A stretch of DNA of 32,950 nucleotides from Brachyspira sp. GTDB taxonomy: Bacteria > Spirochaetota > Brachyspiria > Brachyspirales > Brachyspiraceae. Where the stretch lies: positions 1-32,950 of the forward strand of contig NZ_JARHYI010000051.1 in the NCBI RefSeq assembly GCF_029258575.1, given 5' to 3'. Below are positions 1 to 8,659 of the stretch, piece after piece; the stretch's first letter is position 1, and each line of letters begins with the position of its first letter. The notes under the pieces were generated by a model that was not told where the DNA came from, searched no databases, and saw nothing but the letters and a program-made list of their open reading frames with translations. Position numbers and translations under genes: made by a program.

Positions 1-102
1 AAATTAATAAAATATAATAATTTTTGGAATCATAAAAGAATACATTCCGCTTTAAATTATGATACTCCTATGTTATACTTCAAAAAAATAAGGAATACTT
101 AA
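1..102 (+). pseudogene. C-terminal tail of an IS3/rve-type transposase (partial)
   Basis: The reading frame is open from the first base of the window to a TAA at 100-102 and gives 33 residues. It contains the segment YNNFWNHKRIHSALNYDTP, which fits the conserved C-terminal motif of rve-type (IS3 family) transposases: Y-N...R-x-H-S-A-L-x-Y-x-T-P, just after the catalytic Glu region. The DDE catalytic residues would lie outside the window, so I cannot tell whether the element is intact. No matching reading frame of an insertion sequence continues to the right, and the following 700 bases are poor in coding signal, which is why I treat it as an element end or remnant. The family call rests only on this motif. 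Confidence 0.6.
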
Positions 103-283
103 AGGAAATATCTCTAGCTCCCGTGCATATTTATATAATTCATTTTAAATAAAACTTTCTTTATTATTTGTTTAAATAAGCCATATATTAATTTTTTTAT
201 AAAAATATTAAAGTTAATTTCCAAGCGGTCGATAATATATTTAGTTGATTGGACTACCCCCCAATAACTATATTTGTAATAAG

Positions 284-320
284 CCGCTTTGTTCATCCCA
301 CAAAAGCGGTTTATTTTTTT
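284..320 (+). terminator. rho-independent terminator
   Basis: CCGCTTTG (284-291) pairs with CAAAAGCGG (301-309) with one bulged A and a 9-base loop. The stem is followed by TTTATTTTTTT (310-320). It is GC-rich against a very AT-rich background and has a U-tract only in the + direction. It would end transcripts coming from the transposase tail on the left. No intact gene lies between the transposase stop and this site. Confidence 0.65.
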
Positions 321-418
321 AATTCTTAAAAAATCTAATTTATATTTATACGAGCATATATTTAGCATTTGATAATGAAATGTTTTAAACAATATAAATT
401 TTTAGTATATATTATTAA

Positions 419-715
419 TTATTAAAAATTATATTATTAGTATTATTTAAGGATTATATATTTGATTATTTTGATGATACGCTCATAAAAATAAAAGATT
501 TCAAAGATAATTATCATTATAAAGAAAAACTGTCAGGAGAATATGTAGGTATATTTTTACTTATATTGGTGCGTTCAAAGTTATTAGATGAAAAATATTA
601 TATATTAGTTCTTCCTTATCATAAATATTTAGAATATTTTAGTTTTCCAAGTAAATTATTTGTAGAATTGTTAGAATATACTTCATTAGAATATCAGGAA
701 CTTATAAAAAAATAG
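419..715 (+). pseudogene. unrecognised reading frame without a start codon
   Basis: An open frame follows the stop at 416-418 and ends with TAG at 713-715. It translates to a plausible globular tail (ending ...LEYTSLEYQELIKK) but has no ATG. A Shine-Dalgarno-like AAGGA at 449-453 is followed only by a TTG in a different frame (462) that stops after eight codons. A frameshifted or 5'-truncated gene is the simplest reading, and it lies next to a transposase tail, a common setting for gene decay. I do not recognise the family. Chance opening in AT-rich DNA cannot be excluded, though the composition looks protein-like. Confidence 0.3.
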
Positions 716-818
716 TTCAATATGAAAAATATTTAGATAATTGCTATTAAAAAATTATTTTTTTTCATATATAATATAGTTCTTAATAATATTTTATCAA
801 TTTTTATGGGGTTATTTT

Positions 819-1709
819 ATGAAAAAATTTATACCTATTCTTCCTATACTTTCAGGTATATTTTGTGGCGGCGGTGGAATATTTATTAGAAGGCTTATGG
901 AATTAAATATAAACAGTTATAGCATTGTTTCTTCAAGGGTTATAGTGGCAAGCATAATATTTTTTGTAGGTTTATTTATATATGATAAGTCTTTGCTAAA
1001 AATAAAATTAAAAGATTTATGGATATTTGTATGTGCTGGAATACTTGGTATATTAGGGCTTAATATTTGTTATAATGAATCTATAAAGGAATTATCATTA
1101 TCTTTATCCGCTGTACTTTTAAGCTTGGCACCTATATTTGTTTTAATATTTGCAAGCATATTTTTTAAAGAGAAAATTACTTTAAGAAAAATTTTATGTA
1201 TGATACTAGCATTGATAGGGTGTTTTTTTGCAAGCGGAATTCTTGAAAACAATGAAACTATGAATTGGACATATTTGGGCATATTTATAGGACTTCTTGG
1301 AGCTTTTTGTTACGGACTTTACAGTATATTTTCTAAACTTGCTATTTTAAGAAACTATAATACATTAACAGTAACTTTATATGCATTGTTAAGTATTTCT
1401 ATTATACTATTTCCTTTCACAGATTGGAAAACAATTTCAAATGTTATAGTGGATAATGGTGCTGGTATGTTATTATTTATGATTATGCATTCGCTTTTTA
1501 CTTCAGTATTTCCTTATGCTTTTTTTACTATATCATTAGGTTATATTGATGTAGGAAAGGCTTCTATACTTGCATCAGGAGAACCAATAGCAGCAACTGT
1601 TTTCGGGCTATTATTTTTTAATGAGATACCAACTGTACTTTCTGTTATAGGGGTATTATTAGCATTAATAGCTTTAACTTTACTTAGTTTGCCAGATAAA
1701 AATAAATAA
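819..1709 (+). CDS. EamA/DMT-family permease
   Basis: The product is a 296-residue integral membrane protein with about ten hydrophobic segments arranged as two similar halves of five, the hallmark of EamA (DUF6) drug/metabolite transporters. The second half carries the typical segment GKASILASGEPIAATVFG before the last two membrane helices, as in RhaT/YdcZ-like exporters. The length is normal for the family. The ATG at 819 is preceded by TATGGGGTT, a good ribosome-binding site about eight bases upstream. The substrate cannot be read from sequence; amino acids or other metabolites are usual. It is followed by a separate promoter for the peptidase, so it is probably a single-gene unit. Confidence 0.85.
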   Translation: MKKFIPILPILSGIFCGGGGIFIRRLMELNINSYSIVSSRVIVASIIFFVGLFIYDKSLLKIKLKDLWIFVCAGILGILGLNICYNESIKELSLSLSAVLLSLAPIFVLIFASIFFKEKITLRKILCMILALIGCFFASGILENNETMNWTYLGIFIGLLGAFCYGLYSIFSKLAILRNYNTLTVTLYALLSISIILFPFTDWKTISNVIVDNGAGMLLFMIMHSLFTSVFPYAFFTISLGYIDVGKASILASGEPIAATVFGLLFFNEIPTVLSVIGVLLALIALTLLSLPDKNK

Positions 1710-1711
1710 TT

Positions 1712-1741
1712 TTTACAAAAATATATTTTTTAGTATATAAT
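1712..1741 (+). promoter_or_regulatory. sigma-70 type promoter for the M24 peptidase
   Basis: TTTACA (1712-1717) and TATAAT (1736-1741) are separated by 18 bases, and the likely start lies about 40 bases before the peptidase ATG at 1789. An overlapping TATATA gives 16-base spacing. AT-rich DNA makes chance matches common, but the position directly upstream of the gene supports it. Confidence 0.5.
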
Positions 1742-1788
1742 ATAATTTATATTATTTTGAAGTTATGAAAAAAATAAAGGGTTAGTTT

Positions 1789-2865
1789 ATGAACAGCAAT
1801 AGATTAAATAGAGTTATTAATGCTATGAAAGAAAAAGATATTTATCAGTTTATTATAACAGATAGAATGTCAATATATTATCTTACAAATATTAATATAC
1901 ATTCAGGGGAAAGATTTTTAGGACTTTATATTAATCAGGATAATGAAGTACATTTAATTAATAATCAATTATTTCCATTAAATAATAATGATATAGATGT
2001 TTTGTATTATTCGGATACGGAAAGTGCTGTAAATAAATTATCTAAATTTATTAATAAGGATAAAAATATTGGTATAGATAAATTAATGACTGCTAATTTT
2101 TTACTTGAGATGATGGAGCTTAATATTGCAAAGAACTATATTAATGCATCTTCCTGTATAGATTATGTAAGAATGCAAAAAGATGAAGAAGAAATAAAAA
2201 AAATGATTAAAGCTTCTGCAATTAATGATAAAAGCATGAAAGATATTATTGATTTTGTTAAAACAGGCATGAAAGAGATTGAAGTTTTAGAAGAATTAAA
2301 ACTTATATATAAAAGAAATGGAGCAGACGGAGGATTTTCATTTACTCCTATAATAGCATTCGCTTCTAATGCGGCTAATCCTCATTATAGCACTGGAAAT
2401 ACTGTTATAGGTGATAAAGGATGTTTGGTTATAGATAAGGGCTGTATGCATGATGGATATTGTTCTGATATGACTAGAACTATATTTTTCGGAGAGCCTA
2501 ATGAGGAATCTAAAAATATTTATAATATAGTGAAAACAGCAAATGAAAGAGCTATTAATAAGATAAAAGAAAATGTGAAATTTTCAGATATTGATAATGA
2601 AGCACGTTCTTATATTACTGAAGCAGGATATGGTGAATATTTTACACATAGAACAGGACATTGTATTGGTATGGATGTGCATGAGTATGGGGATATAAGC
2701 GGTATACATCATGCTCGATTAAAAGAGGGTATGATATTTTCAATAGAGCCTGGTATTTATTATAAGGATAAAGAAGTTGGTGTAAGAATAGAAGATTTGG
2801 TGGTTGTAACTAAAGAAGGACATAAAAATTTAAATAGCTTCACTAAAGAACTTATAATAAAATAA
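1789..2865 (+). CDS. M24-family metallopeptidase (Xaa-Pro aminopeptidase/dipeptidase type)
   Basis: The 358-residue protein has an N-terminal creatinase/prolidase-like domain (about 1-130) and a C-terminal pita-bread M24 catalytic domain (about 135-355). All five dinuclear metal ligands are present: D216 in VIDKGCMHDGYCSD, D227, H291 in HRTGHCIGMDVHE, E320 in SIEPGIY and E335 in GVRIEDLV. H199 in NPHYS fits the substrate-binding histidine. The protein should be cytoplasmic (no signal peptide) and would cleave peptide bonds next to proline. Whether it is an aminopeptidase (PepP/YpdF type) or prolidase (PepQ) is not resolved by the motifs. The ATG is preceded by AAAGGGTT at good spacing. Confidence 0.9.
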   Translation: MNSNRLNRVINAMKEKDIYQFIITDRMSIYYLTNINIHSGERFLGLYINQDNEVHLINNQLFPLNNNDIDVLYYSDTESAVNKLSKFINKDKNIGIDKLMTANFLLEMMELNIAKNYINASSCIDYVRMQKDEEEIKKMIKASAINDKSMKDIIDFVKTGMKEIEVLEELKLIYKRNGADGGFSFTPIIAFASNAANPHYSTGNTVIGDKGCLVIDKGCMHDGYCSDMTRTIFFGEPNEESKNIYNIVKTANERAINKIKENVKFSDIDNEARSYITEAGYGEYFTHRTGHCIGMDVHEYGDISGIHHARLKEGMIFSIEPGIYYKDKEVGVRIEDLVVVTKEGHKNLNSFTKELIIK

Positions 2866-2927
2866 TAATTATTTTTTATATATCTTATTAAAGACAATAA
2901 AAAATCTTTATTTGACTTTAATTGAAA

Positions 2928-2956
2928 TTTACATTAAGATTAATATCTAGTATAAT
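2928..2956 (+). promoter_or_regulatory. sigma-70 type promoter for tyrS
   Basis: TTTACA (2928-2933) and TATAAT (2951-2956) are separated by exactly 17 bases. The predicted start near 2963 gives a leader of about 36 bases to the tyrS ATG. There is no room for a T-box leader, so tRNA-dependent control of tyrS is not indicated here. Confidence 0.6.
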
Positions 2957-2998
2957 TATATTTTTTGTTTTAATAAATTTTACCAAAGGGATATAAAA

Positions 2999-4195
2999 AT
3001 GGAAGAGAAAAAATACAGTATTGAAGAATCTATAGAATTGATTACAAGGGGAATAAGCGAAGTTATAGGACTTGAAGAGATAAAAGAAAAATTAAAAAGT
3101 GGAAAGAAATTAACCGTTAAAGCAGGATTCGATCCTACAGCACCTGATATACATTTGGGACATACTGTACTTTTAAGGAAGATGAGACATTTTCAGTTAT
3201 TAGGGCATAAAGTTATATTTTTGATAGGGGATTTTACAGGGAGAATAGGAGATCCTTCAGGAAAAACTAAAACAAGACCAAGACTTACTTTAGAAGATGT
3301 TTTAAGAAATGCTGAAACCTATAAACAGCAAGTTTTTAAGATTTTGGATCCTGAAAAAACTGTAGTAGAATTTAATTCAAAATGGCTTGAAAAAATGAGT
3401 TTTGCTGATGTATTGGGATTAACTTCAAGATATACGGTTGCACAAATGATAGAGAGAGATGATTTTGCTAAAAGATATAAAAATGGTCAGCCTATAAGTA
3501 TGATGGAGTTTATGTATCCACTTGCACAAGGATATGACTCTGTTGCTTTAGAATGCGATATTGAACTTGGAGGAAATGATCAGAAATTTAATCTTCTTGT
3601 AGGAAGAACTTTGATGAAAGAATATGAATTATCTCCTCAGGCAGTCATTACAGTACCTTTATTGGAAGGTTTGGACGGCGTTGAGAAGATGAGTAAATCT
3701 TTAGGTAATTATATAGGAATATATGACAGTGCCAAAGATATGTATGGTAAGGCTATGAGTATACCAGACAATTTAATATCTAAATATATGGAGCTTCTTA
3801 CTGATATACCTATTAATGATATTAAGAATTATATTAGGGCTATGGAAAATGGTGAGAATCCTAGGAATATAAAAGCAATATTGGCAAAAGAGATAGTAAA
3901 GATTTATCATGGAGAACAAGAGGCATTGAATGCAGAAGAGGAGTTTAAAAGAATATTCAGTTCTAAAGGACTTCCTGATGAAATAGAAGAAATTACAGTT
4001 AAAAAAGCTGATAATATTTTGAATATATTATCTCAATGTATGTCTTCAGAAAGTAAGTCTAATTTGAAAAGACTTGTTTCTCAGGGAAGTGTTTCTTTGG
4101 ATAATGAAAAGATAAATGATATAAATGCGGCAATTTCAAAAGAAGGTATTTTAAAAGTAGGTAAACGCAATTTCTTTAAAATTAAATTTTCTTAA
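2999..4195 (+). CDS. tyrS: tyrosyl-tRNA synthetase
   Basis: This class I aminoacyl-tRNA synthetase of 398 residues attaches tyrosine to tRNA-Tyr in the cytoplasm. The HIGH signature appears as HLGH at 52-55, inside [15 protein letters not shown], and a perfect KMSKS lies at 230-234. The stretch [10 protein letters not shown] (191-200) is the usual tyrosine/tRNA-binding region. The C-terminal 60 residues fit an S4-like RNA-binding domain ([15 protein letters not shown]). The [10 protein letters not shown] sequence and 398-residue length match the TyrZ-like bacterial branch. The start is set by AAAGGGA just upstream of the ATG. The lptD-like gene begins 29 bases after its stop and may be cotranscribed. 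Confidence 0.95.
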   Translation: MEEKKYSIEESIELITRGISEVIGLEEIKEKLKSGKKLTVKAGFDPTAPDIHLGHTVLLRKMRHFQLLGHKVIFLIGDFTGRIGDPSGKTKTRPRLTLEDVLRNAETYKQQVFKILDPEKTVVEFNSKWLEKMSFADVLGLTSRYTVAQMIERDDFAKRYKNGQPISMMEFMYPLAQGYDSVALECDIELGGNDQKFNLLVGRTLMKEYELSPQAVITVPLLEGLDGVEKMSKSLGNYIGIYDSAKDMYGKAMSIPDNLISKYMELLTDIPINDIKNYIRAMENGENPRNIKAILAKEIVKIYHGEQEALNAEEEFKRIFSSKGLPDEIEEITVKKADNILNILSQCMSSESKSNLKRLVSQGSVSLDNEKINDINAAISKEGILKVGKRNFFKIKFS

Positions 4196-4224
4196 TAAAT
4201 AGAAGTTGAGTTTTAGAGGGTGTA

Positions 4225-7161
4225 ATGCGAATCTTTATCTTGTTATTATTTACATTAATATCTAATGTATTTTTATATGCACAAGATACAAATATCAATA
4301 ATACTAATGCAGTAAATAATACTATTTCGACCAATAATATAGGCGAAACTGCAATAATGCAGATAAATAGATTCGATGCCAAAAAAAATCCTATATCCTT
4401 TATTAATTTAGTTAATTTTACTCCATTTTATGTTCTTAGAGAGTATGCTAGAATTAATAATATAGAAATTTATCCTTATGATACAGAAAGCAGTTTAAGA
4501 GCTAGAATTATAGAAAGACAGGTTAATATAAAACAGGAAATAATTAGGGATAAAGATCAAATAAAGGAAGTAGCAAGAATTACCATAAATAGAGGTGGGG
4601 CTCAGGTAGAACTTATAGGTGCTGATTTTGTAGAACGTTATGAAATAACAGAAGCAGAAGAAGAACTTATATCATTATATGGTAATGTTACTATGCGTTT
4701 ATATAATAATATTCTAATTGCTGATAGAGTTGTATACAGTTTAAAAACAGGAGAGGTTTTTGCCTCTGGTAATTTAACTGTAAAAGCAGGCGAAAGTACT
4801 CTTAATGGCGAATGGTTTATGCTAAATAGAGAAAGTAAAAAAGGGGTACTATTCGGTGGAGGAACTAAATTTATGTCTTTCACTGTTCAGGGGCGTATAA
4901 TAAAATTTAATGATCAGGATTTTTTTGCAGAAAACAGTAGTGTAAGTTTTTCACGTCTTACTCCTATAGCTCATGATTTTTTAACAAGTAGGGTTTATCT
5001 TTGGAACAATAAAAATGTAATGATATTCAATAGTCTTTATAGAGTTGGAAGACAGCCAGTATTTTATTTTCCGCTATTTATACAGAATAATGTTGGTACT
5101 GGTATTATATCTGCTTTCGGAGAATCTTTAAGAGAAGGTGTTTATATACAAAATTATAAAATATTTAATTTATACGGTGTGCAGCATAAAATAAGATTCG
5201 ATGCTTATCAGAAACTTGGTTTTCTTTTAGGAGATGAAATAAGATATACTAGTCAGTATCAGGATTTGGCATTAGATGCTATGTTCGCTTTGGGAAGACA
5301 GTATTATTTGCTTGATTCATATATTACATCAAGTATAGGTTATGGTACAAGATATGTTAACTATTTTGCTTCTGGGGAGAGCGGAAAATTTGTACCTAGA
5401 TATAAATTTCAATATGATCATACAATTCAGCTTTATAACAGTCAGAATATCAATAGTTATATAACTGGTAAATTGAATTTAAATAGCGATTTATATTTCA
5501 GATCTGATTTTTATAATCAAAGAGGACGGTTTGATATATTAACATTTTTTACTTCTATTACAGGTAATTTGCAGGATATTGGAGATTCTTATCCTGAAAG
5601 CTATATAGAAAATTCTGTATATATTAATAATAATATTTATGGAGTAAATTTAAAAGTAGGGGCAGAATGGGATTTAGAGGCTGTTAGAAATATATCGGTA
5701 GATAATAATACTAATTTTGACTATTATATGCCTAAACCTTATAAATTAGTTTTACCTTCAGTTGAAGCTAGTTATAGTTCAGTACTTGGAGATGAAACTT
5801 CATATTATCTTCCTGGGCTTAATATAAATTATAATTTAAGAGCTAATTATAATCATACTATCAATTATAAAACTTCTGAAGGTATTGCTTTTGTTAATAA
5901 TCCTATGCTTGATTCGCAATTGAATGATAAACTTGCAGAAAGAAATAATTTAAATTTATACGGAGATATATCAAGAACTTTTACTAATGAGTTTATAAGA
6001 TTTTCTCCTAATATAAATTTGGAATACTCATATCAAAACAGTATAAATCCTAGTGCAGAAGACTTAATTTATGATAAAGATAATACATATTTTGGTATTG
6101 GTACAGGAATGAATTTTTCTATGTTTCTTCCTTATAGTATATTGCCTTATAATTTTACTAAATATTTTGAACCTACAATAAGATGGGATACTACTTATGC
6201 TTTGGGCTATAGATTTAAAGAAAAATATATTGATACAGAAACATCAGGAAATCAGGTTGGAGAGTTTAATAATCATAATTTCACCACTAGATTTGCTATA
6301 GGAGGAACAGGATACAGTTTATTTTATCTTCCTAATTTAAATCTTAATTTGGAATCTTTTATAACTACAGGATATGACTTTATACCTACATACAATTCTG
6401 AAACTAAAATTTATGGGGTGGAATTCTCAACAAATAAAATGCTTACAACAGAGGTAGGTGCTTCTGCGAGACTTTTATATAATCAGTCCTACATCTCATA
6501 TGATGTATCAAGGAATTTATTAGGTACAAATTTGACAGTTAATCGTATAAATTCTTATTTCCATTTTCCAATACCTCTAGGAAAAATTACTGATTGGATT
6601 TTGATAAAAAATAATAAGAAGCCTTTTTTTGACGGTATAGTTAATGATTTCAATTTATACTTTGGATTTGCTTTTACTCATGATTTTATTAACTATAGAT
6701 ATAACACGGCTTCATTCACATTTGGTATAGAACTTCAGGTTATAAATCAATGGAAATTTAGAATAGGTACTACAAGTGCGAATGAGAATGCTTATAGATA
6801 TATAAAATCTTATGCAGAAAAGGAAAATCAAACTTGGGTGAATCCTTTTTGGGATATTATAAATTCATTTAATTTTTCTAATCCTCAAAAAAGGGTAGAA
6901 AGTTTATTTAAATTAAAATCTATTGAGGCTAGTATTTGGCATGAATTAGACGGCTGGCAGATTCAGGCTACATTTGCAGTAAGACCTTCTACACTTCCTT
7001 CTGATATTACTTCAGGTTCTGTTAAAGGTGTTTATTGGAATAAAGAATTTTGGATTGAATTTACTCTTACTGACTTTCCTAGTGTTGGTTTACCTAAAAG
7101 AGAATATAACCTTAATAGCACAATTACTGATTTACAGGATAGTGCTGCTACTACACAATAA
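4225..7161 (+). CDS. LptD/OstA-like outer-membrane assembly protein
   Basis: The 978-residue protein has a signal peptide (first 20 residues, hydrophobic core then AQ). An OstA/LptA-like beta-jellyroll domain lies at roughly 140-230, recognisable by EEELISLYGNVTMRLYNN and the Y/A-rich GEVFASGNLTV strand. A long C-terminal beta-barrel-like region has alternating aromatic strands. The segment PVFYFPLFIQ near 287 is typical of LptD at the junction of the two domains. Spirochaetes encode LptD homologues of this size, and Brachyspira makes a lipooligosaccharide, so the inferred role is inserting that glycolipid into the outer leaflet. The disulfide cysteines of enteric LptD are not evident, as expected for distant homologues. 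The start has GAGGG five bases upstream. Confidence 0.8.
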   Translation: MRIFILLLFTLISNVFLYAQDTNINNTNAVNNTISTNNIGETAIMQINRFDAKKNPISFINLVNFTPFYVLREYARINNIEIYPYDTESSLRARIIERQVNIKQEIIRDKDQIKEVARITINRGGAQVELIGADFVERYEITEAEEELISLYGNVTMRLYNNILIADRVVYSLKTGEVFASGNLTVKAGESTLNGEWFMLNRESKKGVLFGGGTKFMSFTVQGRIIKFNDQDFFAENSSVSFSRLTPIAHDFLTSRVYLWNNKNVMIFNSLYRVGRQPVFYFPLFIQNNVGTGIISAFGESLREGVYIQNYKIFNLYGVQHKIRFDAYQKLGFLLGDEIRYTSQYQDLALDAMFALGRQYYLLDSYITSSIGYGTRYVNYFASGESGKFVPRYKFQYDHTIQLYNSQNINSYITGKLNLNSDLYFRSDFYNQRGRFDILTFFTSITGNLQDIGDSYPESYIENSVYINNNIYGVNLKVGAEWDLEAVRNISVDNNTNFDYYMPKPYKLVLPSVEASYSSVLGDETSYYLPGLNINYNLRANYNHTINYKTSEGIAFVNNPMLDSQLNDKLAERNNLNLYGDISRTFTNEFIRFSPNINLEYSYQNSINPSAEDLIYDKDNTYFGIGTGMNFSMFLPYSILPYNFTKYFEPTIRWDTTYALGYRFKEKYIDTETSGNQVGEFNNHNFTTRFAIGGTGYSLFYLPNLNLNLESFITTGYDFIPTYNSETKIYGVEFSTNKMLTTEVGASARLLYNQSYISYDVSRNLLGTNLTVNRINSYFHFPIPLGKITDWILIKNNKKPFFDGIVNDFNLYFGFAFTHDFINYRYNTASFTFGIELQVINQWKFRIGTTSANENAYRYIKSYAEKENQTWVNPFWDIINSFNFSNPQKRVESLFKLKSIEASIWHELDGWQIQATFAVRPSTLPSDITSGSVKGVYWNKEFWIEFTLTDFPSVGLPKREYNLNSTITDLQDSAATTQ

Positions 7162-7178
7162 TTGAGAGTTATTTTATT

Positions 7179-8570
7179 ATGAGAACAATTTTTATTTTAA
7201 TATTTTGTTTTTCTTTATTTTTATATTCGCAATATGATCATTATGATTTTGCAGACCATATGGAAAATATAGAGAATAATATATCAAAAACTCATTATAA
7301 TAATTTATATGAAGCTATAGACAATAATGATTTAAAGTATATAAAATCAATTATTAGTAATGATGATATTAATATTAATTCTAAATTACCTGAAGATTAT
7401 GCTAATAATTTGGGTGGTGCTACACCTTTGCTTTATTCTATATATAAAAATAATAGAGAGATAACTGAGCTTTTAATAGAAAATGGTGCTAATTTAAAAA
7501 TAAGAGATTTTAAAACTTGGAATAGTATAATGTATGCTGCTGCTTTTTCTGATTTATATACTATATCATTAATTGCTCAAAAAGATTCTGCATTACTTGA
7601 TAGTAAGACGGAGTTTAATGTTACGCCTTTGCATATAGCATGCGAATATAATAATCTTGAAGTTATAATGTATTTATGCACTAATTCCAATATAGATATA
7701 AATGCAAGAGATATTGACGGCTGGACTGCACTTTATCATGCTGCAAATTCTAAAAGTATGGAAGCTTATAATTTGCTAATAGTACTTGGAGCAAATACAA
7801 ATATTGCAGATAATCATAATGTACTTCCTGCTACTGTTTTAACTAGAAAAATAGAAAATGATGTTAATGAATTAAGAGATATAGATATTGAATTATTTAA
7901 GGCTATTGAAATTGATGATTATAAAGCCATTAGATCTCTTATTAATAGAGGAGCTAATATCAATGCTAAAGATGGTTATGGTTTAAGTGCTTTGCATCTT
8001 GCTATAAAAAATAATAGTATGTATTCTATTAATATTCTTCTTGCAAATAATAATATAGATTTAGAATCAAAACTTCCAGAAGGTTATTTTACTCATTTAA
8101 ATAATAATTCCACTGATGCTGTTTATATAGGAAAGGCAACTCCCCTTATTTATGCCATATTTAAAAGTAATGGAGATCCTAAAATAGTAAATATGCTTAT
8201 AAGAAAAGGTGCTGATGTTAATGCTACTGATGAAGAGGGCTGGTCAACATTTTTGTATGCTGCTGCTTTTGGGGACAGTTCCATATTGAGAAATATTGCA
8301 TCTAAAAATAGAAAACTTATTAATTCAAAGACTAAAAATAATGTTATGCCTTTGCATATGGCTGTAGTTTATGATAATATAAATAATATTAAATATTTAG
8401 TTAGAAATTTAAAAGTTGATATTAATGCTCAAGATGATGACGGTTGGACTGCACTTTATTATGCTGCTGCCAATAATAAGATGGAGGCGTATAAATTGCT
8501 TTTGAGATTGGGTGCTAATAGAAACATAAAAAATAATGAAGGATTAAAGCCTGCCGATGTTTTACAATAA
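7179..8570 (+). CDS. secreted ankyrin-repeat protein (two homologous halves)
   Basis: The 463-residue protein has a cleavable signal peptide (about 1-18, MRTIFILIFCFSLFLYS) followed only by ankyrin repeats, so it is probably periplasmic or surface-exposed. The protein is an internal duplication: residues about 75-230 and 290-463 align repeat for repeat. In both halves a long irregular insertion starting LPEDY/LPEGY precedes the ATPL helix, then comes YAAAF, then DIDGWTALYHAA/DDDGWTALYYAA, then a cap ending P-A-(T/D)-VL. Typical consensus pieces such as GANINAKDGYGLSALHLAI are intact. It begins 17 bases after the lptD-like gene. The ligand or partner is unknown; no catalytic domain is visible. 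Confidence 0.85.
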   Translation: MRTIFILIFCFSLFLYSQYDHYDFADHMENIENNISKTHYNNLYEAIDNNDLKYIKSIISNDDININSKLPEDYANNLGGATPLLYSIYKNNREITELLIENGANLKIRDFKTWNSIMYAAAFSDLYTISLIAQKDSALLDSKTEFNVTPLHIACEYNNLEVIMYLCTNSNIDINARDIDGWTALYHAANSKSMEAYNLLIVLGANTNIADNHNVLPATVLTRKIENDVNELRDIDIELFKAIEIDDYKAIRSLINRGANINAKDGYGLSALHLAIKNNSMYSINILLANNNIDLESKLPEGYFTHLNNNSTDAVYIGKATPLIYAIFKSNGDPKIVNMLIRKGADVNATDEEGWSTFLYAAAFGDSSILRNIASKNRKLINSKTKNNVMPLHMAVVYDNINNIKYLVRNLKVDINAQDDDGWTALYYAAANNKMEAYKLLLRLGANRNIKNNEGLKPADVLQ

Positions 8571-8659
8571 AATATAAATTTTGTTGTTATTAATTGATTG
8601 TTGTTATATAATTTCAAAATTATGTTTACTAAAATAAAAAATTGTTAGGAAGATATTTG

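Noticed and set aside
114-392. 92-codon minus strand frame at the left edge
   Set aside because: It crosses the terminator hairpin, is Lys/Asn/Tyr-rich as expected from AT-rich noncoding DNA, and lacks a ribosome-binding site.
2866-2998. T-box leader for tyrS
   Set aside because: The predicted transcript leader is only about 36 bases and no T-box sequence is seen.
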